DNA of 64,000 nucleotides from Tubulanus polymorphus (Eukaryota; Nemertea; Palaeonemertea; Tubulaniformes; Tubulanidae), in assembly GCF_964204645.1 (NCBI RefSeq), contig NC_134029.1, positions 17,688,450 through 17,752,449 on the forward strand, in the 5' to 3' direction. How positions within the stretch are numbered: position 1 is the first letter of the stretch; each line of letters opens with the position of its first letter. The position numbers were made by a program, and so were the translations under genes. Positions 1-15,200 of the stretch are shown one piece after another. The notes beneath the pieces are model-generated. The model saw only the letters and a program-made list of their open reading frames with translations. It had not been told where the DNA came from and made no database searches.

Positions 1-212
1 AACCCCAGCAGGCTATTGGTCCGCTTTTCAACGTTGTCTGTCCGTCTACCTGTCTGTAGACATGATCTATCCATTTGTCTTTGACAGAATCCAGGTTTTT
101 TCAGGTTTTGATATTTGTTCCTATGCGCATGACGACATGTTTTGTTTCATCATTGTTGCGATTGTCAGATTGTCACGCATCTCAGATAGGCATGGCGTCC
201 CTGGACCCCTAG
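1..212 (+). mobile_element. Short Helitron-like element, left end cut by window
   Basis: Starts within a few bases of a motif CAGCAGGCTATTG that recurs at about 28898, and ends with GTCCCTGGACCCCTAG. The same terminal block closes copies at 29670 and 32368. The end holds a small hairpin (GTCC-CT-GGAC) directly before CCCTAG, as in Helitron 3' ends. It lies in a myosin intron. This is the short form, without the 154-bp internal repeats. Confidence 0.55.
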
Positions 213-274
213 CTTAAAAGTGAGCCTGCTCTGAATTGTAGCCTATTCATGTTTGACTTTTTAATTAGTGATAG

Positions 275-3200
275 GAGCGAAAATCTCAGAATATCTCTTA
301 GAGAAATCAAGAGTCATCCGTCAAAGCAGTGGCGAGAAAAACTTCCATGTATTTTATTATATGTTGGCTGGACTGTCTTCCCAACAGCTGCAAAAATTTA
401 AACTAAGCCTGACTGGGAATTACAGGTAAATTGGTCACAAGTGTTATATTCATTCCAGCTAGTTATTTTCAGTGTAAATTTTGGCAATGCAGTCATTTCA
501 GCTTCTATGGCTAAACAAATATTCAGCTTGTTTTGGAATAAAAATAGATACATAGCTCAAATGCCAATTTTGAAGAAATCAAAAACAACAACATTAGTGG
601 TTTAGTGAATTTATTCTAGTCTTATTTGTTTATTGAGGCCCTGATTTATTTCGCTTTCAATTATGTTAAATTTTTAGTTACCTCAGTGATGGGATATCAA
701 GTTTGCGAACAAAATTCGATCGGTTGAAAATGTATCATGAAGACCTCATAAATGCGATGGATTTGGTTGGTTTCACCGAAATTGTAAGTTCTTCCATCAG
801 GATCTTGACAATGTTTCTCAGACAGATTGGAAATGAGGCAAATTGAAAAGTTTCTTCATTCTTTTTTAGGAACAAGAGTATGTGTTTACAATTTTAGCGA
901 GCATTCTTGCATTGGGTCATGTCTGTTTCCAAACAGATGATAACAATGTTGTGTGTGCCATTGACCAAGTACCTATAAAGACTGTTGCCGTAAGTAAAAT
1001 CTGATCTGAATGTAGAAGAGGATTTCTAAACTAATGTCTATTTGAAGTAGTTTGGATGTTGAGTGCAATATCTCAGTCAGTTTTGGTAGTCGATACGTAC
1101 CTGCCTTAAAATGACCAGCTGGAACAAATGGGCAGCTGAACTTAGATTTTGATTTTTAGACACCTTTGAGTGAAGTACCAGTTCCGGTCCCTTTCACTTT
1201 TCATTCGTCCATCTATCCATCCATTCCCAGATGGAAATTGAGTTTCTTGAGTTTAACAAGCTACAAAACAAGCTACAAAGCAAATACTACTGGGGTTCTT
1301 TCCTGTTAATACCATGACATTCATCAAAATGTGATGTATCCCGATCTGACTTGAGTGGGAATGACCTTAAGTGTCCTGAACCTTAATCAGGTGCGTTGGA
1401 AGCAATTTTTGATTGCTGCGGCCAAATACCGATTTTGGACAGGTTCTAAATATTGCTGCAGCGAATTTACTGACTTTCTTTAAAAACTTGGTATTCAAAA
1501 AAAAAAAATCATCATTCAGTAAATTATTACTGCGGCTTTTGCCGCTGCAGTCGCTGCACTTCCAACGCCACTGTTAATTCCTTTGGGCAAACGTAGCTTA
1601 TGATTGGGAATAAGCAGGTTCTACTGTACCTGTGCAATTATGCCGATATTTATCTTTTTAAATCAGTCGTTTGTATTTTTGTAGGGTTTACTGGGAATCG
1701 ATGCAGACTCTCTTCATGATCATTTAACACATTCAGTTACTGTAACTCGAGGTGAACAAATCAGGCGGAATTATTCTATACATCAAGCAGAAGGTACGGT
1801 GGTACTCAATAAGAATATTGCAGCTGAATTGAATTTGATTTTCTAATCACTGTTAATTATTCCATACTCATTTCAACTGTCAACCTTCAATTATCCATCT
1901 CTTGAGATCCTTAGCCTTGGTTGCCTTTTTGGTGGATGATCAAGGGTGGTAGACAAGTTAATATCATTTTGATTAACAATGAATTAGATTTTTCTAACCA
2001 GAAATTCCAAGTTTTGGCAGGAAATCGAGGATTGATTTTGGGTTTTTTCAGATGCAAGAGATGCAATGTCTAAGTCTTTGTATGGGCGTCTGTTTGGTTG
2101 GATTGTGAACAAAATCAACCACCTTCTTGCACCTGTTGAACAACTTCCAGAATCAGCGAATGAGATAGGTACGTTTATTCGATTTTACTAAATTCTATCT
2201 CATTTCACTCTCAATTTTATGGTCTCCGTGCCTTCAGCAGCTTGAATCTTATGGAATGTTTTACCTTTTTATAATTAGATCCTGTAGTGATTTGCCTCAG
2301 TAGCTCAGTTAGATATGGCGTGATGCTGTTGCATCCACTATCAGTGCTGAGTAACAAATGGGTTCAAGTCCTGCTGGCTGCTTACATTGCGCGGGCAACA
2401 CCTCAAAGGCCGCCCCATTGTGAGGTTGAATGAATTATCCAATAGGGTTAGTCTTGGGAAACCAAGATCCAAGCGATGTAAAGCCCAAACAAACAAACTT
2501 TTAAAACATTTTTCTTTAGGCAATATTTTAATTGACTGTTTTATCTTTAAATATCAAAAATTGAATGATCATATATATGTTCTCATAACCCTGTATATTT
2601 GTATACAGGGCTGAAATGTATATGGAGCACGGCATATAAGAAATATATGTTATCGGTATTATTAAAGACTACTATTTATCTTATTTTCATTGAATAATTT
2701 GTGCTATAATAGGTCTACGTAATTATTTGCTTACATCATTAATATGTTTCATTGTAGGCATTTTGGACATATTTGGATTTGAGCACTTCAAAGATAACAG
2801 TTTTGAACAGGCTTGTATTAACCTGGCTAATGAACAACTTCAGTATTATTTCAATCAGCACGTATTCAAACTTGAACAAGAGGAATACATCCGAGAAGGG
2901 GTCGACTGGACTGAGATTAAATATGTTGACAACCAACCACTCTTAGTTAGTAGTAACGTATTCTATAGATGTATTGCACAATGATGCCCTTGAAAATTTC
3001 ATTAATTAACATGAGTTCTAGAATGTAATCTTTGCTAGAAATTGAAACAGTGATTAATGATTAAGATTAACAAATGGATGAAGTTTGTTCGCAAGATCAA
3101 AATAGCATATCTAAGGAGGAATCAATACAGACTGATAAAGAAATATTAATACCTGTTAGATGAAAGATATCCTATAAATTCATCAAATCTAATGTATATT

Positions 3201-6200
3201 GAATTACACATAATACATTACATTGAACTTACAAGCACATCGGAAGAGGATACATTATTTTTGAACCAAATTTCCCTCAAAATATTGATTATGACACGCT
3301 CTTTCCATTTCTGGATATAGTTTTTTTTTTCTTACACAAAACTTTGAACTACTTGTGAATGATGACACTTTTTAACGACACGCGCAACTTTTCTGTTTAT
3401 TATTTGCCATTAGTGGAAAAGCATCATGTTTTTGCTCAATCATGTAATTTTTACTTTCTGTGATTAGAATCTGTTTTTGAGCACGCCGATCGGAATTCTG
3501 TCTTTGCTCGATGAAGAAAGCCATTTTCCTCAGGCTACTGACGAATCACTTGTTGAGAAATTGAACAAAAATTTCAACCATAATCAATACTTCAAAGCAC
3601 ACCCTAACAGCAAACAGATGAAGTTTACGATATTTCATTATGCTGGAAAGGTAAGGACATACGTTCATCATAAAGACTGGAATCAGACAAAATATACACT
3701 TGATGATATGGATAATTTGAGCATGTAAAAATATTTTTCAACTAATTGTACTATGCCCATGAACCGGGTATATGTATCTTATAGGTTGAGTACAGCACTT
3801 GTGGTTGGTTAGAGAAAAACCGTGATACATTACCTACTGGAATCGTGGATATTTTACAGGAAAGTTCCAATCAACTTGTCAACATTATATTTAAGGGTGA
3901 GGTTAATTGTAGTCTATATGTCTATGTACAATCAAATGTATCATAGTCAAGAGGTGATTCCGATTTCAGATAGTCAAAGATGGTCCTTCCAATCACTGTG
4001 CCCGATTAAGCAATCTGTCATGATGTTCTTGTGAATGTCATTTATGTATGTTATGAATGTCATTTGTGTTTATCTTAGCTACGATGACAAGAACTGGTTC
4101 TCTTTCATTACAACATCGCACGTCAAAAGGAAGGATTTCTAGGAAAACGAGGAGAAAAAAGGTGAACAATTTATTTTCTAATTAGTAGCATCTTTTACTC
4201 TCCATCAACCTAATGCCTAAAAGTGGGCATGTGTTGTCTTGCGATGCAACACCGTGGTTGTAAATGGGCGTATTGGTTGACTGTGGCGTGAATGTTGCTG
4301 GTAGTGTGCGGCTAGTCTTTGTCAGTTGCAATACCAGCATAATGTCAGTTGCGACTCGGGGAGATGGTCATGTTGCATTGCAGAAAGTAGAACACATGCA
4401 ACTTATAGTGACTGGCATTGCTGGCAGTAGCGAAAAATGAGTCGCTGGCAGTCACAAGTTTAATTTACGCCTGATCAAGGTTCGCCCTACATACCACTAA
4501 TTACCTCTTTGAGCCACTCCTTCATTTAATGCCAGTTTGTTCATATGATTTAGGTACCAGTACTGAAATTTGTAATTGGTTTCACAATGTGTAATTGGTT
4601 TCATCAAAGCAATTTATTTTGAAATTTTTCTTTACAATTTTTTCTTTTCTGAAAACCAGTCACCCATTTAGAGTTATCGCAGCATTAATAAACTGACCTG
4701 TTGATAGAATATAATTCATTCATCGGTGTTATTTACTTCTAGAATGCACCACCGATAATTAAGAAAAAGATCACGGTTGGATTGCAATTTAAGGTTTGTT
4801 TTGTTGGTTTTATGTATTATTTACTTTCGTAACATGAGTATTCTATGAAAGCTTTATTTGTTTATTTTCCAAAAATAATGATTTTCTTTCGGTTGAAGAA
4901 TTCACTGGAAGCAATGATGGAGCGTATGAAGTCAGCAGTTCCATTGTTCATCCGCTGTATCAAACCAAACAACGAGAAGTTACCGAACAAATTCGACGAT
5001 GAACGAGTCTCAAAACAGGTAAACCCTTTCAATGCATTGTCAATGTAATGAGAGTGAATGTACTGTATATTTGCAATTTGGATTTGTAGATGATTTTTTG
5101 AAAATTTCATGCTGATTTTGATTGAATATTTTTATCACTTGCATGATTATTGTACATAGTTATTGTACACTGGCATGTTGGAGACGACTAAAATTAGAAG
5201 AGAGGGCTTCGCTATCAGACCAACTTTTGCCGAATTTGTCGAAAAGTATGTTAAAACCTAAATATGGATACTAGTTAAACATTTTCTGAAGATATTAACG
5301 AGCTGACTTTGCCAAAGCAAAAACAAATTCGTAACAAATTTTTATTAAAAGAAATAGAATCTACCTAGTACTAATTAGCATGTTATGCATTGCTTGCTAA
5401 CTAAGTGTCAGCTGCACTAATCTATCCTTGGAGTAATCAAATGATTACTCCAAGACCTATCTATGTTTAATTCATGGAAGTTACTTTCTAACGTGATTCA
5501 CTACTTTCTGCTTGGTCTTGTTGAGTGTTCAGCATAACTTGACATGCACATTGTGCCCCCATTCTTAATGAAATATTTACAACTAACAATATACAAATAG
5601 TCTTTGAGTTCACATGCGATGTTGAATCATTGATGGTCTGGGCATTCTAATGAATATATATATATATATTATATCATTATCTGACTTCTTAATATATTTT
5701 CCGGTCCTTACCTTGGACTTAAACTTAACAATTGCTGGGTCCAATTTTGCCATTCCCTGTTTCTCCTAGGCGAGGTTTACTCTAACTAGATGAGTCAAAA
5801 CTGTATCACATAAGTGTCACATGTATGATGAGGAGTAGTTTGCTCTGTTGAAATCGATCTGAATTTTTGCATTATTTTAGAACTGTAACTAAAAAATCTT
5901 CTGTTAAAATATCCGGTCCCCTATTATGGAATACTCTATCAGAATCAATTCGAACTATTCAAAGCGAACCTGCCTTTAAGCGTACCTGCATTAAATCATT
6001 ATTCAACACTTGGTAAATTTTCATTCTATACAAACCTATTGTAAAATGTGTATAAAATGTGTAAACATTTTTTTAGCTCCGCTGCGACCGGAGGTCAGCG
6101 GAGCTAAAGGGTTAGGGGGTGAGCTGTCGTCGTCCGTCCGTTCGTTCTTCGTTCGTTCGTTCGTGCGTGTCAACTTTTCCTTCAAATCGCTACTATAGTC

Positions 6201-9200
6201 CTACAGTTTTAATCGGATCAATTCCAAATTTGGTATGAATGTTCTATGGACCTAGGCCTATAAAATTACAGAGCCATTTTTTGGATTCGTCCCCCAGGGG
6301 GCGCCCCTGGGGTGGAGTTTCTATTTCTTCAAATCGCTACTAGTCCTACAGTTTAAATCAGATCAATTCCAAATTTGGTATCAATGTTCTATGGACCTAG
6401 GCCTATAAAGTTACAGAGCCATTTTTTGGATTCTTCCCCCAGGGGCGCCCCTTGGGGTGGAGTTTCTGTTTCTTCAAAGCGCTACTAATCCTACAGTTTT
6501 AATCAGATCAATTCCAAATTTTGTGAATGTTCTATGGACCACGGACTATGAAGTTACAGAGCCATTTCTTTTATTCGTCCACCAGGGGGCGCCCCTGAGA
6601 GTGGAGTTTCTATTTCTTCAAATTGCTATTAGTCCTACAGTTTTAATCAGATCAAGTCGAAATTTGGTATGAATGTTCTATGGACCAATACCTACAAAGT
6701 ACAGAGCCCTTTTGGATTTGGCCAAAAGGAGGCACCCCTAGGTATGCAGCTTCAATTTCTTTAAATCACACAGCGGAGCTGTATAAGCCGATAGGCTCCT
6801 TGTTTTTCTTTTCGCCTGTTATTACTTGTGTGCATGATGTATGAGTGTGATGAATGTGGTGTGGGGTGTGGATGCTTCTGGGTGATACGGCTTAGATAGA
6901 CTGCTCAGTCCCTCCGTACAGCCCCATTATCCTGTTACATTTTTCTTCTTTTAATCATACCTATTATATCGTCTAATAATGTAACATTTTAATGAAAATA
7001 AATTTCAATTATTGTCTTGTAACTTCATTATTTTCAATTCAGGTACAAGATATTGGTTTCAAAACATTCTCTTCCTGCATCCAGTGATTCGTGTTTATAT
7101 ATTTTGACAAAATCGGAAATCTCTGGCTGTTATATTGGGTATGTTGTATGCTTACTTTCATTGAACCTCTCCTCCCCATCCACGCAACACCCTCCCCTCC
7201 ATATTTCTTACAAGCTCAGCAGTTCTTTTAAGAACTGACGAATTTTTTTCCTTGCACCTATTTTGAAATTGATACATTGGAAGACTTTTGGAAGATGTTT
7301 AGCGCATTCCTCCGCTTTAAGGCATCGTTTCAAAGATGAAATGCGTTCTAAAATTGCTCTAATGGTATTTTATTTTCAATCTTATATTCATTATTATTTA
7401 TCATGTTTATTCATTCTTTAACTTTGATTCAGGGTACCCGCGTATTTTCATAGTAGTTTCCACTCGGTGAGCAGATTCAGCGCTCATAATGTACTGAAAC
7501 ACGTGTTGTTGAGTCTTCTATTTTGGTGATCCATCCTCCATAGCTACTATAAGGCTTTTAGCGAAAAGGCCTTATAACTTGAAAGTACAGAGCTGCCACT
7601 GGTACTGACATGAAAAAACTTTCTTTTGTCCTCTGTTACTTTTAGGCCAGCTGTAGGCTGAGCCTATTACTATACAAATGGAGTGAAATCAAATGACATG
7701 GTTTCCAGAGTAAAGGCTCTTTGACTGTGCAACTGGGCATATATTCATACAAATCATTCATTAGAGCATTATCCATTCTCCAACCCCTATGAAGCTGAAT
7801 TTTGAAAGAGGGCCTCATTTATATTTATATGAGCTTTTTCGCGAAAATCTGATCGCAAAAATATCTGTTTTAAAAGCCAATCAGAAAGCAAAGACTCCTC
7901 TATGATTGGCTTACCTGCAGAGATCAGCAGGTGTTCATGTGAACCTGTGGTATCGTCTACTGTTTTACTTCCGGGTTTTATTTTAAGATCTAAAATTGTA
8001 TTTCAATGTCGATTTCTGTGAAATCTTTAGTTGATTTGGTTTTTGGGAGGAATATTTTTATTTGCACTAAAGAAAATATCTTTGACAATTGTGCAAAGTC
8101 CGGGAAAAATAGCTTTTTCTCAAATCGGATGGATGGCTTTGATATGATAATTAGCCATGTGCTCAAACTACAAATTCAATCAAATTTTATTCTGCAAAAA
8201 ATATCAAATCCAATTCAATTTTACTTCATTGAACAAGGTAAAACAGCAAATCCAATTCAATTTTGTTTTATTGAGCAAATTTCAGCAAAATTCAATTCTA
8301 TTCCGCATTCAAATCAATAAGACCAAGGGAAAAGATTTATCTGAGGTATTTAATCCTGCCAGCTCCAGTCGCTGTCTGTGCTGAAAACACTATTGAATTG
8401 TGTAAATTATTAGCCTGGGATTGACTAGTCTATGAGCTGGGAGTGTATTTGGACTAATTTGGACACAGAATGCATCATTTGCTATTTTATGAAAAGCTGA
8501 CATGCTGGCCATAGTGCCCCTTGGGGCTCTTGTTTCATCATAATTCTTCAAAAAGAATAATTGTTTTTTACCCCTCTGTGGTTGGACATGAGGAGTATTG
8601 TCATTGCATGCGTGTATCCATCCATCCATCTGGAACGTTAGTTCCCATCCATCAAGGTGCAGTCTTTTAAGTACAGTATTTATAGAGCCTTTATATTCAT
8701 TTGAAAGGAGTATGCTATCCAGCTAATGATACCTATTAACCAATTGAGAGTACCGCTGACTTAAATTTCGGTCCGGTTTACTATTTACCACTGACCAAAA
8801 TTTGGTCGCTGCGCTGTGTATTGTTGCACTTGGCTGGTATCGAAAGGAGTTCTGTATGACTTGTAATGTTAGAGACCACAATGATTTTCATTTCTTCGAG
8901 TCAGATTATCATTTAACCCTGGGGTTCTGGGACTCAAGGGGTAATAGTCACATTCAAGATGGCAGATTTGTGGCCATATTGGATTCTCACACCGTTCCCT
9001 CATACAGGGTGCAGTGTCCAAAGAAGAGGATTCTGATTTTCCATTTAATTCTTCCATTTTGAAATGCAATAAAAAGTAATAATAGAAAATTCAGTTTTTT
9101 TCCCTTTGCCTTTCCAATTTTTTCTTGAAAAAAGCCTAATACACTTACCTGTAGTATAAGTAACATTGTATTACTCCCATGCCAATTATACTTAAACATA

Positions 9201-12200
9201 ACACATTTTAGTAACATAGCTGCACTCTGACATGGTATTATACTGGTAATTTTTAAAACCCACTGTATACAAAATTAAAAGATTTGAAACGTTGTGTCTT
9301 TAGTTTTAATTCTTGAGTAATGAATTCAATTTTAGATCTTTTAAATTTGAGGGTTTTAGACTTATAACACATTTTGCAGGGCAAGAAGAATTCACTTCTT
9401 TGAGAGCATATTTATTTGAAATGCATAGGCCTACATGACAAGGCGGATTGAAGGAGAGAACGTTAGAATTGTGTAACAGATGAAGGATCTGTAATATCGA
9501 CGTTTGATATTCTCCATAATCTACCTGTAGGCAGCTTCGTAATATGTTCCAAAATAAAGAAAATGTAGTTAAAAAGTTGTAGTTAGAAAACGTTACTTAC
9601 CAGGGAGAAGTAAGCTGCTGTTATATAGACTGACATTAGATATCTCACCAATTAGTTTTACAAATGGTTCTGGGATCCCACCAATGTACAAATTCATGTC
9701 CTGACCATATGGAAGATGATAAGTGACGTTTTCTGTTATCTGGCACACGTGATTTAGGCATTTGGTATCTGTATTATTTTCTTGATCGTAACTCCACCTT
9801 AAAAAGTGCCACTGATTCACCTGGTATGGACCGAATAATGTAGTAGGCCCTTTCCTTATACTCTTTCTCAGCCATATTGAATTGTTGATTATTGTTATGT
9901 ACGGCCCTGTATGCCATCCAAATATCAACGGATACACTTGATATATCGAGTTTGGTAACAATTTAACGTTCAGCGTCACCGTGAATATATTGCTGCTGTT
10001 GAACGCATTGTGTAGTTTCGAGGAGAAATCATTTCCGTTGATGCGTATGTACGAATCTCCATTAAACACAGCCACCTTTTGATGCAACGTTTGGTCATAT
10101 TGAAAATCTGCACTTTCAGATGTGGTTGAAAGATTATACGGAGATATATCATTGACATCTCCATCTAACAGCCAATGGCCGACCAGCGATGCTGAAATGA
10201 TGCATTTTGACTCTAGATTAGTATGTTTACTGTGTAATTATGTTTGTATGACAACCACAACGAACAATGGCATCCCCAGGATTTGATCTAAGGAATAAAA
10301 GCCACTTCCCCATGGGGCAAGCATATCTGAAAAATTAACTTGCCCTCTACATGCAGTCCGATTGGTGGCACAATCAACCATTATATCGAGTGGGAAAAAA
10401 GCTTTTAGACATAAAATTGCACTGGCTCGGTGGACAAATGATAATGATAACCTACTTTCTGTAATGAAAACATACTTGTCCTTGGCAATCAGACAAGTGC
10501 TTAGATTGGACCCTGCGTCCCCGGAGTCAATGGGGGTTCAAATTTCGCTATGATTTGGCCAAATCCACTAAACTTTTTCGGCTGTTAGGCTTTTTAAATG
10601 GATTATAAATGGATGACTGCTAAATCCCGGGGCTGGGGTGGACTGCGTAATGAAATTAAGAATATCTTTCCCCTTTTCAAGAAAAGCACTACGACCCAAC
10701 AGCTCCGGCACAAACACCATCAAATTACGTACCAGTAACATAATTTGTTTATCAATTTATCTAAAGGAGAAACCAGTAGGCCTTTTGTATTATTAGTTGA
10801 TTTACCCTGAAACTTTTTGATCAAATGGCTATATTATCGAATAAATCATAATTTGATTGAAGTATTTTTTTTACCAACCTGAACATATGTCGATACCAGC
10901 ACACACGCAAAAATAGAAGAAATAGATACACATGTTTATCATGATTCCATTTTTTGATGAACTTCAGCTCTCATGAAAACTCTTAAAATTTATTTACTCT
11001 ATGTAGCTTAGTACTGGTCAGAATGATTTCTAAAATATATCAGATTCAACGAATCAGCCGATCTTCCAGCTATGTATGATAATGATATGCGCATCTGTTT
11101 TGCGTAATACCCATCGTAAATGTGAAATTGGACATCTATCAACTGAAGTTTGGTACAATTCCGTTCGTAAAGTCGATTCTGAAAATGCATTTGTTACCAT
11201 CATATTGATTTGTGAAAACATCCATCTGACAAAGGAAACAATTGCCATTAGTGCTTCATAACTTATCTCTTTTTCATGTTAAATCAGTCTTTTGTTGTGA
11301 CTTCCTATTCTCTTTTGAAGCCAAATGGATACGTTGGATATCGTATTTTTTTACAAAAAGGAAAGTGCGTTCAACATAATTTCTAAGCCATAGCGGTGTA
11401 TCGAAATTCAATAAACACTAATGGAGCATGTGAAAACTGAATGACATTTCGTGAGCTAGTTACTATCATTCTCGAAGCTGTTTTCAATTACTTTACAAAC
11501 TGATGTTAAGAAATTATCTAGCTCCATTATTTCGTATGGTTTGGATACGTGCATGGGTCCCATCTTTCAAACTTCATTACAAAATATTTCTACAATTTGT
11601 ATGAAATTTGCAGCCAATACCGCCATGTTTTCATTTCTCCGTGCAAATTATCTGATTTTTATTATGAATTATACAGTTTTCTTTCTAGGACAGATATAAC
11701 CAAACATTGCATCGACGATCTATCGGGCAAGGTCCACAAATACTGCAATACATTCTACGCCGTCATTATTTTTCATTTCTCGTATTAGGCAAATTAGGTC
11801 TATTTATAGATTATATAAGGTTCAATTCTGCCGTGATTATCAGAACTACACCTAACTTGAATGGTTGAATTATCTATGGGAAAAAGTGCACCCAAAATGT
11901 ATAGAATATATAGATGTGTTTAGCTGATCCTTATCTTCCATCGTCCGTTCATCCGCAGACAAAATCATGTCTTTTGGGGAAATTTTGGTCACACTTAGAT
12001 GTATGGGCTCAATATTTGTTCTGTACATGTATCTACCCTATTTGCAATCCATAAGTTGGCTCCATTGTAATCAAGATCGCCGATTAATGGCTATTGTTGT
12101 TCCCCAAATGTGGCACCTGCAAATTTTTAAAAAAGTTTTCATGGGAAATTTGAAGACGCTTTGATCGACAAAAAGGTCATTTTTGGTCTGAATTCCAAGG

Positions 12201-15200
12201 CCTGTGGCTTCATTATGCTTTGACATATTGCATTGAAATTTGACGTTGGTGGTATCGGCAAGGTATCGTTAACATACCAGAAAGGTTTTTGGATTATTCA
12301 ATTGTTACACAATTGGCAGCCATCTTAGTGTCATCTGTCCTCTTCATAGATGGATTAAGGTGTTTGATTGAGCTAGGTTTAGACATCCGTGGCTTCTTTA
12401 TATGTTGATCAAGGGTATTGAATAAGGGAGTGTCCAGAAATTGCGTACCTCAAAATCTCCCGTTTTTGTTACCCCCTCCCCCCTTGTACCACCTTTGTAC
12501 CAAATTCACTGACCCCCTCATAGGTAGGTACCATGTTACCAATGACCCCCCCCCCCAGTTATATTGATGCAAAGAACACAAATCATAACAAAATATAAAA
12601 GATGTAAATACCTGATTCCAACAAGCGCGTGTAAGATTGATACCGGTACCTGGTATGGGGAATTCCCAGTTGAAGTCTACTACAAGTCACTTGAACAAGT
12701 CACTAAAAGCTGATAAAACACCAGTATCGGCTATTTTCATTTGAGTTTGGGTGCATAAAGTATGTACCAAGATTGATTAATAGCGCCCTCCCTCAAAGTA
12801 CGTACCTTTTTGCTGACCCCCCTCCCCCATGTACCACTTTGTACCAAAATTCAGTAACCCCCTCCCCCAATTAGAGGTACGTAATTTTTGGTAGTAAATT
12901 TTCAGATTATCACACATTTCCTCTAGCAATTCCCGAGTAGGCCTGGTGTCCCTGGACCCATAGTTTATTAAGACTTACGATAAACTTCTAACAGGCATCT
13001 TGTTAAATATATAGAATGCCTTTTCAGATTCACTGATACATTAATGCCTTTTAGATCTTGGTATATAATGGAAATGATTTTGTTTTTTTCACAGGAAAAC
13101 AAAGGTATTCTTGAAATACTCACACCTTGATCAGTTAGCTGACAGACAGCAATATCTTATCAAAGCAGCTGTGATAATACAGAAATGTAAGTACCACTAT
13201 GTATAGATAGGGATACGCCCATAATACCTCCGCCCAAAATACCTCCGTCCAAAATCCCTCGGTCCAGAATCCCACACCCAGAATCCCTCCACCCAGAATA
13301 CCCTTATATGTGTCCAAAATACCTCCACCCAGAATTGAAAGAAATACTATAATTCTATTATTTAGATGTATAAAGTACCACCAATATTGACTATTATACA
13401 TGTATAGGATCATATATAATGTATTACGGTATATATAAGCCTATACTGAATAATAATTGAATAACAATTAATGACAACGTTCACTTCCAATTAGTTATGG
13501 CTGGGAATTTACAAATCGACCCAATTTGAACAAACAACGAGATAGGGATTATAGAATATTGGTTAGTTTATCTCATGTCTTTAATTTAATACTAGATTTC
13601 TCTGGAAACAATTCAATATTTAGATTATAGAATATTAATTAGTCCTATAATCTAAGAAAACAATGTACTACATTTCGGTATACACACTGAATTCAGTTCA
13701 TTTCCATTTAACTGCAACAATGATGTTCGAACAATTTACTGAAATTAACATTATACTTTGTTTTGCTCAATTAACTACTTTTAAACTATAGAACTTTGGT
13801 TTATTTGAATATGGCCTGTAAATTCGAACTTTGATGGGGACAAATTCTAAAAAATTATATTACTAATAGGTTCCTAATTTTTGTTCTTCAGGCATAAACC
13901 CATTCGATCTAGGGCCTGGAGGTATTTTGGAAACATATGAGGGTATTCTGGGTGGAGGGATTCTGGGTGTGGGATATTTCAGTGGAGGTATTTTGGGCGG
14001 AGGTATTATGACCCGGATTCGTATAGATATGAGAAATCTCCAAAATTGACACAGGAGAAAAATACACAAAACATGAACAAATGTGTTCCTTGTATAATTT
14101 TCTGATTACCCATTTTCAAACTCAAATGTTGTAATGTATGAAGAGGACACAAAATATATTGAGAAAGCAAACTTTGCAACTCAATAATGCAAGATCATTT
14201 CCATTTATCATGTATGCTTATTGTGCGTTATGGTCATTTCATTTTGATTCTTAACTAAAGCAAAGACGGTACATAGTTTCCTGTGGTATCATCAGAATGT
14301 TGTACTGGGGTACAGTCATCTGATTGTGATGTGTCCTTCTTTGATATGATATGATTTTTACCAGCATAAATCAAGCTGTTGAATTTTAGAATGATGAAAG
14401 AAATGTGAGGTTGACAAAACTCATTTAGGTCACTTAAGTAAATTGATAATTTTGCCGCATCTTATTATTAAATAGGTTCAAGAGGTTTTCTTGATAGAAG
14501 AGCTGTGATGAGGCTCCGCATGGAATCAGAAAAACAGGCACTGCAAGCAGCAACATTGATGTCACAAGTTGGTCAACTTTCAGAATCCTGGTTCAGCAAA
14601 CAATCTGACTTAATGACTATGACAGAAGGTATGAAGCCTCAGATATAAGACTAACCATATTTTGTTGAGGCTGTCCAGATTCCTGGTGCCAAATCTGAAT
14701 TGACCCTACATCTCCCAGTTCACCCTTTCAACACGACGGAACCAGAGGGAACTGGGCTTTCAAGCAACTGGTGGCAACCAGAATAAATAATCGCCAGTCG
14801 CATCGAGTTGCCCATGTTCTACTACTTGTGACTGTGACTGACGACCTACGACTGGTCGTGTAAAGTTGTAGTCAACCCCAGCGCTTCTATGACCAATCAC
14901 AGACAAATTGTAGCCTTACTGTAATCACATGATTGTTCTAAATATCAATATAGGTTCGGATCCTGGCGTGCTGGTTTTAAATTCAGATTTTCTTTATAGT
15001 TTTCCATTGATATTATTGCATTTCAAAGGGTTTTATTGCAATATATGCTAATTACATGAAGCCAACTTGAACCATAGTTTTGCAGACAAAATTTTCGTGG
15101 GAAAGCATTTGCTCTAATGTGTCCATTAACGCCTATTAGCGGTGAAACATTCAGGCATAATTCAGTAGTGTGTCCGAGACCAAATGCACTCAACATGAGT

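Larger units (their letters stand above)
275..5245 (+). other. Myosin motor-core exons (12 exons)
   Basis: These exons encode the motor from the helix after switch I to the start of the converter. The first reads [10 protein letters not shown], then [11 protein letters not shown]. Switch II is on exon 2758-2945 ([10 protein letters not shown]). Loop 2 is split over 4079-4161 and 4743-4793 and is very basic (RKTRRKK, then IIKKKI), suggesting strong electrostatic binding to actin. Exon 4899-5018 has FIRCIKPNN, and 5160-5245 has the conserved [14 protein letters not shown]. The acceptor at 4899 is inferred from frame and conservation; its polypyrimidine tract is ordinary. Confidence 0.92.
7043..13186 (+). 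other. Myosin converter exon and lever-arm/IQ exon, flanking a 6-kb intron
   Basis: Exon 7043-7138 encodes the converter ([11 protein letters not shown] ... CYIG) and exon 13095-13186 continues with [15 protein letters not shown] and the first half of the IQ motif (AAVIIQK). The glycine codon of GKTKVF is split between the exons, which fixes the junction. The intron between them holds an entire gene on the other strand (9463-10942). Confidence 0.92.
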
